NCBI RefSeq assembly: GCF_027625475.1
Contig: NZ_CP115174.1
Coordinates: forward strand, 2,701,001 to 2,765,000
DNA: 64,000 nt
Reading direction: 5' to 3'
DNA from: Sphingomonas abietis
GTDB lineage: Bacteria > Pseudomonadota > Alphaproteobacteria > Sphingomonadales > Sphingomonadaceae
Shown: in pieces, positions 9,065 through 17,273 of the stretch
How the letters are laid out: each line of letters begins with the position of its first letter
Position numbering within the stretch: the stretch's first letter is position 1
Translations under genes and position numbers: made by a program
Notes under the pieces: generated by a model
Told to the model about the DNA's origin: nothing
Seen by the model: the letters and a program-made list of their open reading frames with translations, nothing else
Databases searched by the model: none

Positions 9065-10000
9065 TCAGAGCGTCTTCGCGAGCGCTTCGATGTCGGCCAT
9101 CGACACGACGCTGGTGATGGTCGCGTCCGGCGCGATGCGCTTGACCATGCCGCCCAGCACCTTGCCGCCAAATTCCACGAAATCGGTGACCCCGGCCGCG
9201 AACATCGCCTCGATGCTCTCGCGCCAGCGTACCGTGCCGGTCACCTGCTCGACCAGCAGGGTGCGGATCGCGGCCGGATCGGCGACCGGGGCGGCGGTGA
9301 CATTGGCGTAGACCGGCACCAGCGGCGCGCGCAGATCGGCGCCGGCCAGCGCCTTCTCCATGGCGCGGGCCGCGGGCTCCATCAGCGAGCAATGAAAGGG
9401 CGCGGAGACCGGCAGCAGCATCGCGCGCTTGCCGCCACGCACCTTGGCGAGCTCGACCGCGCGCTCGACGGCGGCCTTCGATCCCGAGACGACGACCTGG
9501 CCCGGCGCATTGTCGTTCGCCGCCTCGCACACCTCATTCTCGGCGGCGTCGGCGGCGATCTGCTTGGCGGCGGCGAAATCGAGGCCGAGCAGCGCCGCCA
9601 TCGCGCCCTGCCCCACCGGCACCGCCGCCTGCATCGCCGCGCCGCGCACGCGCAGCAGCTTCGCGGTATCGGCCAGCCCCAGGGCCTCGGCGGCGCACAA
9701 GGCGGTATATTCGCCGAGGCTGTGCCCGGCGACGAACTCGGCCTTGTCGGCGAGGCGGATGCCGCCCTCGCGCTCGAGCACGCGCAGCGTCGCGATGGCG
9801 TTGGCCATGATCGCGGGCTGGGCATTTTCGGTGAGCATCAGCTCGTCGGCCGGGCCTTCGACCATCAGCTGGAAGAGATGCTGGCCCAGCGCATCATCCA
9901 CCTCCTGAAACACCTCGCGCGCCGACACGCTGGCGGCGGCGAGCGCCTGGCCCATGCCGATGGCCTGGCTGCCCTGGCCCGGAAAGATGAATGCGCGCAT
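9065..10000 (-). CDS. fabD: Malonyl-CoA:ACP transacylase
   Basis: A 311-residue enzyme that transfers malonate from CoA to ACP to supply FabF. It starts MRAFIFPGQGSQAIGMGQ and has the nucleophile elbow AGHSLGEYTALCA, with the later histidine in VSAPFHCSLMEPA. An AAGGAGAGG ribosome site just before the ATG at 10000 fixes the start. It is the first gene of the fabD-fabG pair. Confidence 0.96.
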   Translation of the reverse strand: MRAFIFPGQGSQAIGMGQALAAASVSAREVFQEVDDALGQHLFQLMVEGPADELMLTENAQPAIMANAIATLRVLEREGGIRLADKAEFVAGHSLGEYTALCAAEALGLADTAKLLRVRGAAMQAAVPVGQGAMAALLGLDFAAAKQIAADAAENEVCEAANDNAPGQVVVSGSKAAVERAVELAKVRGGKRAMLLPVSAPFHCSLMEPAARAMEKALAGADLRAPLVPVYANVTAAPVADPAAIRTLLVEQVTGTVRWRESIEAMFAAGVTDFVEFGGKVLGGMVKRIAPDATITSVVSMADIEALAKTL

Positions 10001-10076
10001 GATCCTCTCCTTATGCGGAAGCGCGCCGCGATAGAAAGCTGGACGACGGAGCGCAACCCATGGCATCGGCCCGGCC

Positions 10077-10865
10077 ATGCGCATCCTTCCCCTTGCCCGC
10101 CCGCTCCTGGCCCTCACTTTGGCCTCGGCCGCTCTCGCCACCACGCTCGGTGCCGAGAAACCCCATGGCTATCTGCCGGAGGGGGCGTTCGATCTGCTCC
10201 AGGTGCTGCCGCCGGCGCCGGTGAAGGGCGATGCCCGCTACAAGGCAGACCGGACCATCTTCAAGCAGACCCGCAAGATGATCGGCACGCCGCGCTACCA
10301 GCTCGCGACCAGCGACGTGAAGACCGACCAGCGCTCGCTGATGGCCGATTTCTCCTGTGCGGTCGGCGTGACGCTGACGCCCGAGAATGCGCCGCGCACC
10401 CAGGCGCTGGTCGCCCGCGCCCGCGTCGACACCAGCCGCCAGACCAATATCGCCAAGGATTTCTACAAGCGCCAGCGCCCCTTCCTGATCGATCATGGCG
10501 ACATCTGCGAACCCAAGGCGGAGCTGATGGACAGCTACGACTATCCCTCGGGCCACACCACGCTCGGCTGGACGTGGGCGAGCGTGCTGTCCGATCTGGT
10601 GCCCGATCGCGCGACCCAGATCATGGCGCGCGGCCGCGCCTATGGCGACAGCCGCTTCATCTGCGGCGCCCATAATGAAAGCGCGGTCGAAGGCGGCAAG
10701 CTCTCGGCCGGCGCCACCATGTCGGTGGTCCGCACCACCGCCGCCTATCAGGCCGATGCCGCCGCCGCGCGGGCGGAACTGAACGCGCTGCGCCGCGCGC
10801 CCAACACGGAGAAGCCGACCGGCTGCGAGATGGAAACCGCCCTGGTCGCCCAGCGGGTCCAGTAA
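10077..10865 (+). CDS. PAP2-superfamily (class A acid phosphatase-like) secreted protein
   Basis: A 262-residue protein with a signal peptide (MRILPLARPLLALTLASAALA). It has the PAP2 phosphatase core: KDFYKRQRPF, YPSGHTTLGW and GDSRFICGAHNESAVEGG. The lysine/arginine, the PSGH histidine and the SRX5H histidine of the active site are there, but the aspartate that normally follows four residues after the second histidine (HWQSD in PhoN) is alanine here (HNESA). It probably acts on phosphate esters in the periplasm; altered activity is possible. Confidence 0.8.
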   Translation: MRILPLARPLLALTLASAALATTLGAEKPHGYLPEGAFDLLQVLPPAPVKGDARYKADRTIFKQTRKMIGTPRYQLATSDVKTDQRSLMADFSCAVGVTLTPENAPRTQALVARARVDTSRQTNIAKDFYKRQRPFLIDHGDICEPKAELMDSYDYPSGHTTLGWTWASVLSDLVPDRATQIMARGRAYGDSRFICGAHNESAVEGGKLSAGATMSVVRTTAAYQADAAAARAELNALRRAPNTEKPTGCEMETALVAQRVQ

Positions 10866-10940
10866 CGGCGCCGGCCAACCCCGGCTGGCGCCCCCGCTGT
10901 CTCTTCCCCGCAGGTATCGTAGCGGACTGATTCACGGATA

Positions 10941-11030
10941 CCGTTCGTGCTGAGCCTGTCGAAGCACCATCCCTGCCCGCCTCGAACGGCAGGCGAAGGG
11001 CGACATTTCGACGGCGCGCGGCGCGAACGG
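10941..11030. repeat. Dispersed inverted repeat (CCGTTCG family)
   Basis: The left arm runs CCGTTCGTGCTGAGCCTGTC from 10941 and a degenerate inverted arm ending GCGCGAACGG lies at 11009-11030. Related arms occur at 27000-27027 and 55254-55286, so this is a dispersed intergenic palindrome. The rest of the 284-base gap before the next gene shows no coding sequence. Confidence 0.6.
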
Positions 11031-11149
11031 GCCGAAGAGCCATCCTGACCGTCGATCCGGCTTCGACCAATGTCCAAGCCCCGGATTAACCGCACCGAGA
11101 CTCCGCCCCGCTAGGGACGACGCCTTCCAGGGGTTGTCGGAAACGGGGC

Positions 11150-11761
11150 ATGATCGGTCGGACCAGCATCGGCCTTCTCTTATCGGTGTCGGGCGCCCTC
11201 TCGGCCGCCCCGTCGCTCGCCGACGCACCGGCACCGCGCCTGTCCTACACGCTGGTCGGGCTGGACAGCGCCGAGGCGTTGTCCTGGTCGCACGGCAGGG
11301 CCGCCGCGCCTTTCTCCGCCGCTGCCCCATCGCGAGCGCCTTCGCGCGCCGTCCGCGCCCCCACCGCGAGCGACGGCGACCTCGCCTGCCTCGCCACCGC
11401 CATCTATTATGAAGCCCGCTCCGAGGCCGAAGACGGCCAGCGTGCGGTCGCGCAGGTCGTGCTCAACCGGGTCAACCGGCCCTCGTTCGCCCGCAGCGTC
11501 TGCGGCGTCGTCCACCAGCGGGGGGCGACCGGATGCCAGTTCAAATTCTTCTGCGACGGCTCCTTGCGCGAGCCTCGGGAGAATCGCGCATGGTCCACCG
11601 CCCTGCGGATCGCGCGCTCGGCGCTGGGCGGCGACATCTTCCCGCGGATCGGCGCGGCCACCTTCTACCATACCGCCGCGGTATCGCCGGGCTGGTCCCA
11701 GCGCCTGACCCGCGTCGCGGTGATCGGCGCGCATATCTTCTATAGTGCCCGGATCGGTTGA
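11150..11761 (+). CDS. Cell wall hydrolase, SleB-like (Hydrolase_2)
   Basis: A 203-residue secreted protein: signal peptide at residues 1-24, a low-complexity linker, then a C-terminal hydrolase domain of about 125 residues. The domain starts LACLATAIYYEARSEAEDGQ, continues VAQVVLNRVNRPSFARSVCGVV and has GCQFKFFCDG, the conserved pattern of the SleB/CwlJ family that cleaves peptidoglycan; the glutamate in YYEARSE is the likely catalytic residue. The stop codon is the first of three TGAs in an 8-bp tandem repeat. Confidence 0.85.
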   Translation: MIGRTSIGLLLSVSGALSAAPSLADAPAPRLSYTLVGLDSAEALSWSHGRAAAPFSAAAPSRAPSRAVRAPTASDGDLACLATAIYYEARSEAEDGQRAVAQVVLNRVNRPSFARSVCGVVHQRGATGCQFKFFCDGSLREPRENRAWSTALRIARSALGGDIFPRIGAATFYHTAAVSPGWSQRLTRVAVIGAHIFYSARIG

Positions 11762-11776
11762 TCGGTTGATCGGCTG
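11753..11776. repeat. 8-bp tandem repeat spanning a stop codon
   Basis: Two exact copies of ATCGGTTG and one with a single change lie end to end. Each copy junction creates a TGA, at 11759, 11767 and 11775. Because the unit is 8 bp, the three TGAs fall in all three reading frames. Confidence 0.85.
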
Positions 11777-11804
11777 ACCGGCGGATCGCGCGCCGCCATC
11801 CCGC

Positions 11805-11833
11805 TTGCCTTTCCCCACCGATTCGCGCATAGG
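11805..11833 (+). promoter_or_regulatory. Possible promoter of the rpsF operon
   Basis: TTGCCT at 11805 and CATAGG at 11828 are separated by 17 bases, a modest match to a housekeeping promoter, 119 bases before rpsF. The region between them and rpsF holds no ORF and could be a leader RNA; I cannot demonstrate an S6:S18-binding motif by eye. Confidence 0.3.
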
Positions 11834-11951
11834 CCGCGGCATCCGGGGTGCCGAGCATCGTCTCTGCGCCCTCGATTGCATTGAAAGACAGCCGGAGGGG
11901 CGTCCACGCTGGGTGGGCGTCAGCGATCGGCCAACATGGAAGGACGGCCAC

Positions 11952-12377
11952 ATGGCTCTGTACGAGCATGTGTTTCTCGCGCGTCAGGATCTCGCCCAGG
12001 CGCAGGTCGACGCAATGGTGGAAAACGCCACGCAGATCATCGAAGGACTTGGCGGCAAGATCGTCAAGAACGAAGCCTGGGGCCTGCGCGGCCTGGCTTA
12101 CAAGATCGCCAAGAACCGCAAGGCGCATTATGTGATGCTCGAGATTGACGGCCCCTCCGCCGCGATCGCCGAGCTGGAGCGCCAGATCTCGATCAACGAG
12201 GACATCATCCGCTACATGACCGTCCGCGTGGACGAGCATGAGGCCGGCCCGTCGGCGATGATGCGCCGTAACGAGCGCGATCGCGGCGACCGTGGTGATC
12301 GTGGCAGCCGTGGTGGTGATCGTGGCGACCGTGGCCCCCGTCGCGACCGCGACGAAGCCCCGCGCGACGCCGCCTGA
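11952..12377 (+). CDS. rpsF: 30S ribosomal protein S6
   Basis: A 141-residue S6 protein, binding partner of S18 in the 30S platform. The core [14 protein letters not shown] through [19 protein letters not shown] is standard. It is followed by a low-complexity tail of about 35 residues made of repeated RGD/DRG units, encoded by degenerate repeats at about 12270-12350. E. coli S6 also has an unstructured acidic tail, but this one is mixed-charge and arginine/glycine-rich. First gene of rpsF-rpsR-rplI. Confidence 0.97.
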   Translation: MALYEHVFLARQDLAQAQVDAMVENATQIIEGLGGKIVKNEAWGLRGLAYKIAKNRKAHYVMLEIDGPSAAIAELERQISINEDIIRYMTVRVDEHEAGPSAMMRRNERDRGDRGDRGSRGGDRGDRGPRRDRDEAPRDAA

Positions 12378-12406
12378 GCCCTCCAGAGAGATAGGAACCG
12401 ATAGAA

Positions 12407-12631
12407 ATGGCACGCCCATTCTTCCGCCGCCGCAAGAGCTGCCCCTTCTCCGCGAAGGACGCTCCCCGGATCGATTACAAGGACGTCCGTCTGCTCCAGG
12501 GCTTCGTGTCCGAGCGCGGCAAGATCGTCCCCAGCCGCATCACGGCTGTGTCCGCCAAGAAGCAGCGTGAGCTGGCCCGCGAGATCAAGCGCGCGCGCCA
12601 CCTCGGCCTGCTCCCCTACGTCGTCAAGTAA
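12407..12631 (+). CDS. rpsR: 30S ribosomal protein S18
   Basis: A 74-residue protein starting [15 protein letters not shown], with [19 protein letters not shown] and ending [13 protein letters not shown], a canonical S18. It lies 29 bases after rpsF and 12 before rplI, so the three genes form one operon. Confidence 0.98.
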   Translation: MARPFFRRRKSCPFSAKDAPRIDYKDVRLLQGFVSERGKIVPSRITAVSAKKQRELAREIKRARHLGLLPYVVK

Positions 12632-12643
12632 GGAGACGCTCCC

Positions 12644-13240
12644 ATGGAAGTGATTCTGCTGGAACGCGTCGAGAAGCTCGGCGCCATCGGCGACGTCGTC
12701 ACCGTGAAGAACGGCTATGCCCGTAACTTCCTGCTGCCGAACAAGAAGGCGCTGCGCTCGAACAACGCCAACCGCAAGGTGTTCGAGGCGAACCGCGCGC
12801 ACATCGAGGCTGAAAATGCCAAGAAGCGCGAAACCGCCGTCACCGAGTCGAAGGACATCGACGGCAAGACCCTGACGCTCATCCGTCAGGCGTCGAACGT
12901 CGGCCAGCTCTACGGGTCGGTTTCGGCCCGCGATCTCGCCGAGCTGCTGCACGCCGATGGCGCGCATGTCACCAAGGCACAGATCGTGCTGGACAAGCCG
13001 ATCAAGTCGATCGGCCTGCACGACGTCCGCGTGACGCTGCACCCCGAGGTCTCGGTGACCGTCAAGGTCAACGTCGCCCGTTCGCCCGAGGAGGCCGAAC
13101 TCCAGGCCCAGGGCGTCGACGTGATGACCGAGATGTTCGAGCGTGACGAAGCCGGCTTCACTGAGGATTACGATCCCAACGCCGAGCCGGGCGCCACCGC
13201 CGAAGTCAGCCGCGACGAGGACGAGCAGGCCGAAGCCTGA
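12644..13240 (+). CDS. rplI: 50S ribosomal protein L9
   Basis: A 198-residue L9: N-terminal domain MEVILLERVEKLGAIGDVVTVKNGYARN, the long connecting helix, then the C-terminal domain with GLHDVRVTLHPEVSVTVKVNV. It carries an acidic extension of about 40 residues ending EVSRDEDEQAEA, longer than the ~150-residue enterobacterial protein. It closes the operon and is followed by a strong terminator. Confidence 0.97.
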   Translation: MEVILLERVEKLGAIGDVVTVKNGYARNFLLPNKKALRSNNANRKVFEANRAHIEAENAKKRETAVTESKDIDGKTLTLIRQASNVGQLYGSVSARDLAELLHADGAHVTKAQIVLDKPIKSIGLHDVRVTLHPEVSVTVKVNVARSPEEAELQAQGVDVMTEMFERDEAGFTEDYDPNAEPGATAEVSRDEDEQAEA

Positions 13241-13262
13241 TCGTTTCCGTCAGCCGGAACAG

Positions 13263-13297
13263 AAAGGGCCGTCCGCAGCGATGCGGGCGGCCCTTTT
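13263..13297 (+). terminator. Intrinsic terminator after rplI
   Basis: AAAGGGCCGTCCGC pairs with GCGGGCGGCCCTTT around a 6-base loop and the hairpin ends in a T-rich stretch (TTTTCTT), 22 bases after the rplI stop. Confidence 0.9.
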
Positions 13298-13390
13298 CTT
13301 ATGGCTCTTCTCATATCGAGGCCGTGTCGGTTCCGGCCGCTCGCTTCGGGGGCCGCGTCGCGCCGCGGCCCCCGATGCACCACCGTCGCC

Positions 13391-14155
13391 TCAACGATGG
13401 CGGGGCCGCGCGCGACCGGCTGCGGCGCCGGTCGATCGGCGCGCCACCCAGGGATAGCGGCGGGCCATCTCGGCGGTATAGCCGAGGTTGAACACCGTCG
13501 CGCTCTTCGGCCGGTCGGCGCGCGCATAGAGCGTGCCGAACAGGCGGTCCCACGCGAAATTGGTGATGCCGAAATTGCCGTCCTCGTCGTGAAAATGATG
13601 TTCCACATGGCGGACCTTCATCACCGCCAGCCATTTCACCCGCGGCTTGTAGGCGAGGTGCTGGATGCAGTGGAAGAATTCGTAGAAGCAGGTGACGAGG
13701 ATGCCGGTCGCGAAGCCCGCCGCCGCACCGCCGGTGCCGCCGATCAGATAGCCGGGCAGCGCCGACACGATCAGCAGGGTCGGCAGCGTCGTGTAGAGCG
13801 CGCCGAACAGCACTTCGAGATGATGCGGATCCTGGTGATGATCATAATGGATCCGCTTCCAGATGCCCGCGAGCGGCCGCACCTTGAACATCCAGTGGCA
13901 GTGCAGCAGCCAGCGGTGCAACGAATACCAGATCAGCGGATAGGCGAGCACGATCAGTGCGATCGTGGCGAGCGTCGCGCGCGGCGTCGCCGGCCGCCAC
14001 AGGAAGATCGCGACGCAGGCGACCACCAGGCCGAGATAGGTCAGGATGCCAGGATATTGGAAATAGGCGACCACCAGATCGCGGAACGTCATCTTGTCGA
14101 GATGATGCGACCGCCGCCAGAAGCGCTCGCCATCTGCTTTTTCTACTCTGCTCAT
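13391..14155 (-). CDS. Fatty acid hydroxylase / sterol desaturase family membrane protein
   Basis: A 254-residue protein with four or five membrane segments and the histidine clusters of the di-iron hydroxylase superfamily: HRWLLHCH, HYDHHQDPHH and HVEHHFHDEDGNFGITN. The last cluster and the WDRLFGTLY segment are typical of bacterial sterol-desaturase-like proteins. It probably hydroxylates or desaturates a lipid; the substrate is unknown. It lies downstream of the globin gene on the same strand, beyond a 114-base gap with a tandem repeat. Confidence 0.85.
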   Translation of the reverse strand: MSRVEKADGERFWRRSHHLDKMTFRDLVVAYFQYPGILTYLGLVVACVAIFLWRPATPRATLATIALIVLAYPLIWYSLHRWLLHCHWMFKVRPLAGIWKRIHYDHHQDPHHLEVLFGALYTTLPTLLIVSALPGYLIGGTGGAAAGFATGILVTCFYEFFHCIQHLAYKPRVKWLAVMKVRHVEHHFHDEDGNFGITNFAWDRLFGTLYARADRPKSATVFNLGYTAEMARRYPWVARRSTGAAAGRARPRHR

Positions 14156-14250
14156 CGCGCACCTCTCATTCGCCCTTGGTCTCGGGGGCGGTTAGCGGTG
14201 CGCGTCTCGGCACGATTTGATGGCCGTCAAACGCGATCAGCGAGCGCTCG

Positions 14251-14283
14251 CCGGACGATCACCGGACGATCACCGGACGATCA
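14251..14283. repeat. 11-bp tandem repeat (three copies) spanning the globin stop codon
   Basis: CCGGACGATCA occurs three times head to tail. The minus-strand globin stop lies in the middle copy, and the TGAs of the three copies are 11 bases apart, hence in all three frames. Confidence 0.9.
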
Positions 14284-14680
14284 TCGCGCTGCCCATGCGG
14301 GTCATCGCCTGTTGCATCTGCTGGCCGAGGTCCGGCTCCACCGCGGTTTCGACCATCGCCCGGCTCATCGCATGAAGCCATTGCCGCGCCGTCTCGCGCG
14401 AGACGTCCATGCTGCGGTGGGCGGACATGATGCAGGCACCCGGCCGCTCCTCGAACCATGTCCGCGGGCCGCCCAGCCACGCCGACAGGAATTGCGTCAG
14501 CGATACCCGCATGGGCGCGAGGTCCGGCGCGTGCATCGCGCGCAGTTCGGCATATTCGGGCTGCTGCTCCATCAGATCGTAGAAGCGATCGGCCAACAGG
14601 CGGGCACCCGCCTCGCCGCCGATCCGATCGAACAGGCTGGGCGGCTTCGCGGCGGTGGCGGGCGGCGTGGTGGTCGTCAT
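14270..14680 (-). CDS. Group II truncated hemoglobin
   Basis: A 136-residue 2-over-2 globin. Family hallmarks are FYDLMEQQPEYAELRAMH, FLSAWLGGPRTWFEE, the likely proximal histidine in SAHRSMDV, and the tryptophan in RQWLHAM. Group II globins bind O2 with high affinity and are linked to oxygen or NO handling. It starts 4 bases after the ubiM-like stop codon, so it is the last gene of hemN-ubiM-globin and probably shares the FNR box upstream of hemN. The C-terminus and stop lie in a tandem repeat. Confidence 0.88.
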   Translation of the reverse strand: MTTTTPPATAAKPPSLFDRIGGEAGARLLADRFYDLMEQQPEYAELRAMHAPDLAPMRVSLTQFLSAWLGGPRTWFEERPGACIMSAHRSMDVSRETARQWLHAMSRAMVETAVEPDLGQQMQQAMTRMGSAMIVR

Positions 14681-14684
14681 TCGA

Positions 14685-15860
14685 TCAATCCTGCATCAGC
14701 AACTGGGTGATACCGCCGCGGACCAGCGGGAGGCGGTTGCCGGCGCGCAATACCATGTGGCGGGCCAGCCGGGCCGGCGACCGCTCGTCGGTGTAGAGGC
14801 GGACGAGCAGATTGGTGGCGGCATAAAGCGGGCGGCTCGCCAGCCGGTGCGCCACCTCGTAGCGGCGCAGCAGCCAGGGCGAGGCGATGTCCCCGCCCCG
14901 CCCCGCCGCATCGCGGACCAGCGTGGCCAGCGTCTTCTGCCCGCGCAGGCCGAGATTGAAGCCATGGGCGGTGACAGGGTGCATCCCCACCGCCGCATCG
15001 CCAATCAGCGCCGCGCGGGTCGCCGCGAAATGCCGCGCCCAGGTCGTCGCCAGCGGATAGACATGCGGCCCGTCGACCACCCGCATGGTCCCCAGCCGGG
15101 ACTCGTAGCGGCGGGTGATCTCTCTCCCCAGGGTCTCGCGATCGAGCGTCTCGAGCATCCCGATCTCGTCGGCCGAGGCGGTCAGCACCGCCGACGAGGT
15201 GCGCCCGTTCAGCGGCAGCATCGCGATCGTCTGGCCATGGGCGAACCATTCGGTCGCGAGGCCCGCGTGATCGCGCTCATGATCGACACGACAGACCATC
15301 ATCGAGCGCCCGAGCCGGTTGATCTCCGCGCCGATGCCGAGTGCGGTGCGGACTGCGGAAAAGCGGGAATCGGCGGCGACCAGCAGCCGGGATCGCCAGC
15401 GCCGGCCGTCGCTGAGCATGACGGTCACGCCGGTACGGCCGGCCTTGACCGAGATCACCCCGGTCCCGGCGAGGAAATGCAGCTGCGGCTGCTCCACCAC
15501 GCTCCGGAACAGCGCCCGCCGGATATGGTGGTTGGAGACCAGCTGCCCCAATTCGCCACCGTCCTCCTCCGGATCGAACGACAGCGCGAAGGGTGAGCCG
15601 CCGTTCAGCACGCGGGCGCCGCGCAGCGGGGCGATGTCCGCCGGATCGATATGCTCCCATGCGCCGAGATCGCGCAGGATGCCGACCGAATGGTGGGTCA
15701 GCGCGATCTCGCGCCCGTCGCTCGCCGGATGCGCCAGGCCTGGCAGGCTCTGCCGCTCGATCAGCGCGACCGACAGGCCGCTCCCCGCGAGCGAGCGCGC
15801 AAAGGCGAGCCCGGCCGGCCCGGCGCCGGCGATGACGATGTCGCTTTCGATGGTCTTCAT
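14685..15860 (-). CDS. ubiM: FAD-dependent ubiquinone-pathway hydroxylase, UbiM-like
   Basis: A 391-residue flavoprotein monooxygenase. The N-terminal Rossmann motif is DIVIAGAGPAGLAFARSLAG and the second FAD motif is GDAAVGMHPVTAHGFNLGL, typical of the UbiH/UbiF/UbiM class that hydroxylates the ubiquinone ring using O2. The MHPVTAHGF version and the setting suggest UbiM rather than UbiH/F, but I cannot prove which carbon is modified. The ATG at 15860 shares one base with the hemN stop (TAATG), so translation is coupled. Longer upstream forms of this frame are only read-through of hemN. Confidence 0.75.
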   Translation of the reverse strand: MKTIESDIVIAGAGPAGLAFARSLAGSGLSVALIERQSLPGLAHPASDGREIALTHHSVGILRDLGAWEHIDPADIAPLRGARVLNGGSPFALSFDPEEDGGELGQLVSNHHIRRALFRSVVEQPQLHFLAGTGVISVKAGRTGVTVMLSDGRRWRSRLLVAADSRFSAVRTALGIGAEINRLGRSMMVCRVDHERDHAGLATEWFAHGQTIAMLPLNGRTSSAVLTASADEIGMLETLDRETLGREITRRYESRLGTMRVVDGPHVYPLATTWARHFAATRAALIGDAAVGMHPVTAHGFNLGLRGQKTLATLVRDAAGRGGDIASPWLLRRYEVAHRLASRPLYAATNLLVRLYTDERSPARLARHMVLRAGNRLPLVRGGITQLLMQD

Positions 15861-17203
15861 TATATTGCCTGGCTGAAACGCTGCCGATCCGGCTGCCGAT
15901 AGATGTCGAAGGCGCTGGCGACGAGCCGCGCATAGGCCCGCGCATCGGGCGGCACGCTCACCCGCCAGCCCGACAGCGTCGCGACGCCGAGCCGGCCGAA
16001 TTGCTGGAGCGCGGGCAACGCGCTGGCGAAGGCGCAGGGCTTCGCGCCATGCGCTATCGCGACCGCGGCGACGTCGACCGTCCCGTCGCACAGCAGCCGC
16101 TCGATGATCGTGCCGCGCAGCTGATCGTCGGCGGTGCGCACGATGCCGCGCACCCCGGCCAAGCCACCGGCACCGACGAGATCGCGATAATCGCCGACAT
16201 GCTTCTCATTCTGCACCAGCAGGCCGTCGAACTGGCTGATCGCGGATGCACCGAGGCCGATGATCGCATCGGCCGGTTCATCGGTGAAGCCCTGGAAATT
16301 GCGGCGCAAATGCCCGGCTTCGGCGGCAATGGCGATGCTGTCCGTCGGCCGCGCGAAATGATCGAAGCCGATCGCGACATAGCCGGCCTGCCCGAGCCGA
16401 TCGAATGCCAGCACGCTCTGGGTGAAGCGCGCCGCCGCATCGGGTAGCGCGGCGGTGTCGATCATCCGCTGGCGGCCGAGCAGGCGTGGCATATGCGCAT
16501 AGCCGAACATCGCGACACGGCTGGGGGAGAGGCCGAGCGCGAGGTCCAGCGTCTCCCCGATGTCGCGCAGGGTCTGGCCGGGCAGGCCGTACATCAGATC
16601 GAAGTTGATCTCGGCGATGCCGGCCGCGCGCAGATCGGCCACCACCTGCGCCACCGCCTCATAAGGCTGGATGCGGTTGATCAGCGCCTGCACGCGCGGC
16701 GCGAAGGTCTGCACGCCGAGGCTGACGCGGGTGACGCCGGCCGCCGCCAGGGCCTCCGCATAGGCCCGGTCCATGTCGCGCGGGTCGAGCTCGACCGCGA
16801 TCGTCGCGGTGGCCGCTCCACCGAAGTTCGCCCGAAGCGTAGCGACCAATGCCGCAAAGCCCGCCGGCGGCAGCGCATTGGGGCTGCCCCCGCCGAAATG
16901 GATGGTGACGACCTGCCCGCGCAACAGCGGCGCGACGGCCGCGATCTCCGCCTCCAGCGCGGCGAGATAGGCGGTCAGCCGCTGCCCGCGCCCGACCGGG
17001 CCGGTGTTGCAGCCGCAATACCAGCAGATCTGGCGGCAATAGGGGATGTGGACGTAGAGCGAGACCGGCGATCCGGGCGCGATCGCCGCGATCGCGTCGC
17101 GCTGCTGCGCGGCGCCGACATCGCCCCTGAACTCCGCCGCCGTGGGATAGCTGGTATAGCGCGGTACGGAGCGGCTCGCGAGATCGGGAATATAGCGCTG
17201 CAT
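15860..17203 (-). CDS. hemN: Oxygen-independent coproporphyrinogen III oxidase
   Basis: A 447-residue radical-SAM enzyme that decarboxylates coproporphyrinogen III in anaerobic heme synthesis. The cluster motif is YCRQICWYCGC, with cysteines 56, 60 and 63 for the [4Fe-4S] centre and the extra cysteine typical of HemN. FGGGSPNALP and the N-terminal VPRYTSYPTA are standard. The start at 17203 was chosen by homology; 36 more upstream residues are open but run into the regulatory region. A perfect FNR-type box lies 35 bases upstream. Confidence 0.95.
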   Translation of the reverse strand: MQRYIPDLASRSVPRYTSYPTAAEFRGDVGAAQQRDAIAAIAPGSPVSLYVHIPYCRQICWYCGCNTGPVGRGQRLTAYLAALEAEIAAVAPLLRGQVVTIHFGGGSPNALPPAGFAALVATLRANFGGAATATIAVELDPRDMDRAYAEALAAAGVTRVSLGVQTFAPRVQALINRIQPYEAVAQVVADLRAAGIAEINFDLMYGLPGQTLRDIGETLDLALGLSPSRVAMFGYAHMPRLLGRQRMIDTAALPDAAARFTQSVLAFDRLGQAGYVAIGFDHFARPTDSIAIAAEAGHLRRNFQGFTDEPADAIIGLGASAISQFDGLLVQNEKHVGDYRDLVGAGGLAGVRGIVRTADDQLRGTIIERLLCDGTVDVAAVAIAHGAKPCAFASALPALQQFGRLGVATLSGWRVSVPPDARAYARLVASAFDIYRQPDRQRFSQAI

Positions 17204-17237
17204 GGCGCTGTCTTCCGCCCGGATGCCCGCGCCGTCC

Positions 17238-17251
17238 TTGATCCCGATCAA
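17238..17251. promoter_or_regulatory. FNR-type operator before hemN
   Basis: TTGATCCCGATCAA is an exact match to TTGAT-N4-ATCAA. It is 35 bases upstream of the hemN start and 22 bases past the end of the fnr-like gene, in the short gap between the two. The neighbouring regulator has the E-SR recognition helix expected to read this site. Confidence 0.85.
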
Positions 17252-17273
17252 AGCCAGCAGCGTCCCCCAGGGA

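Noticed and set aside
12270..12350. Short repeats in the rpsF 3' end as a CRISPR or minisatellite
   Set aside because: They are degenerate, in frame and encode the S6 tail; no spacers.
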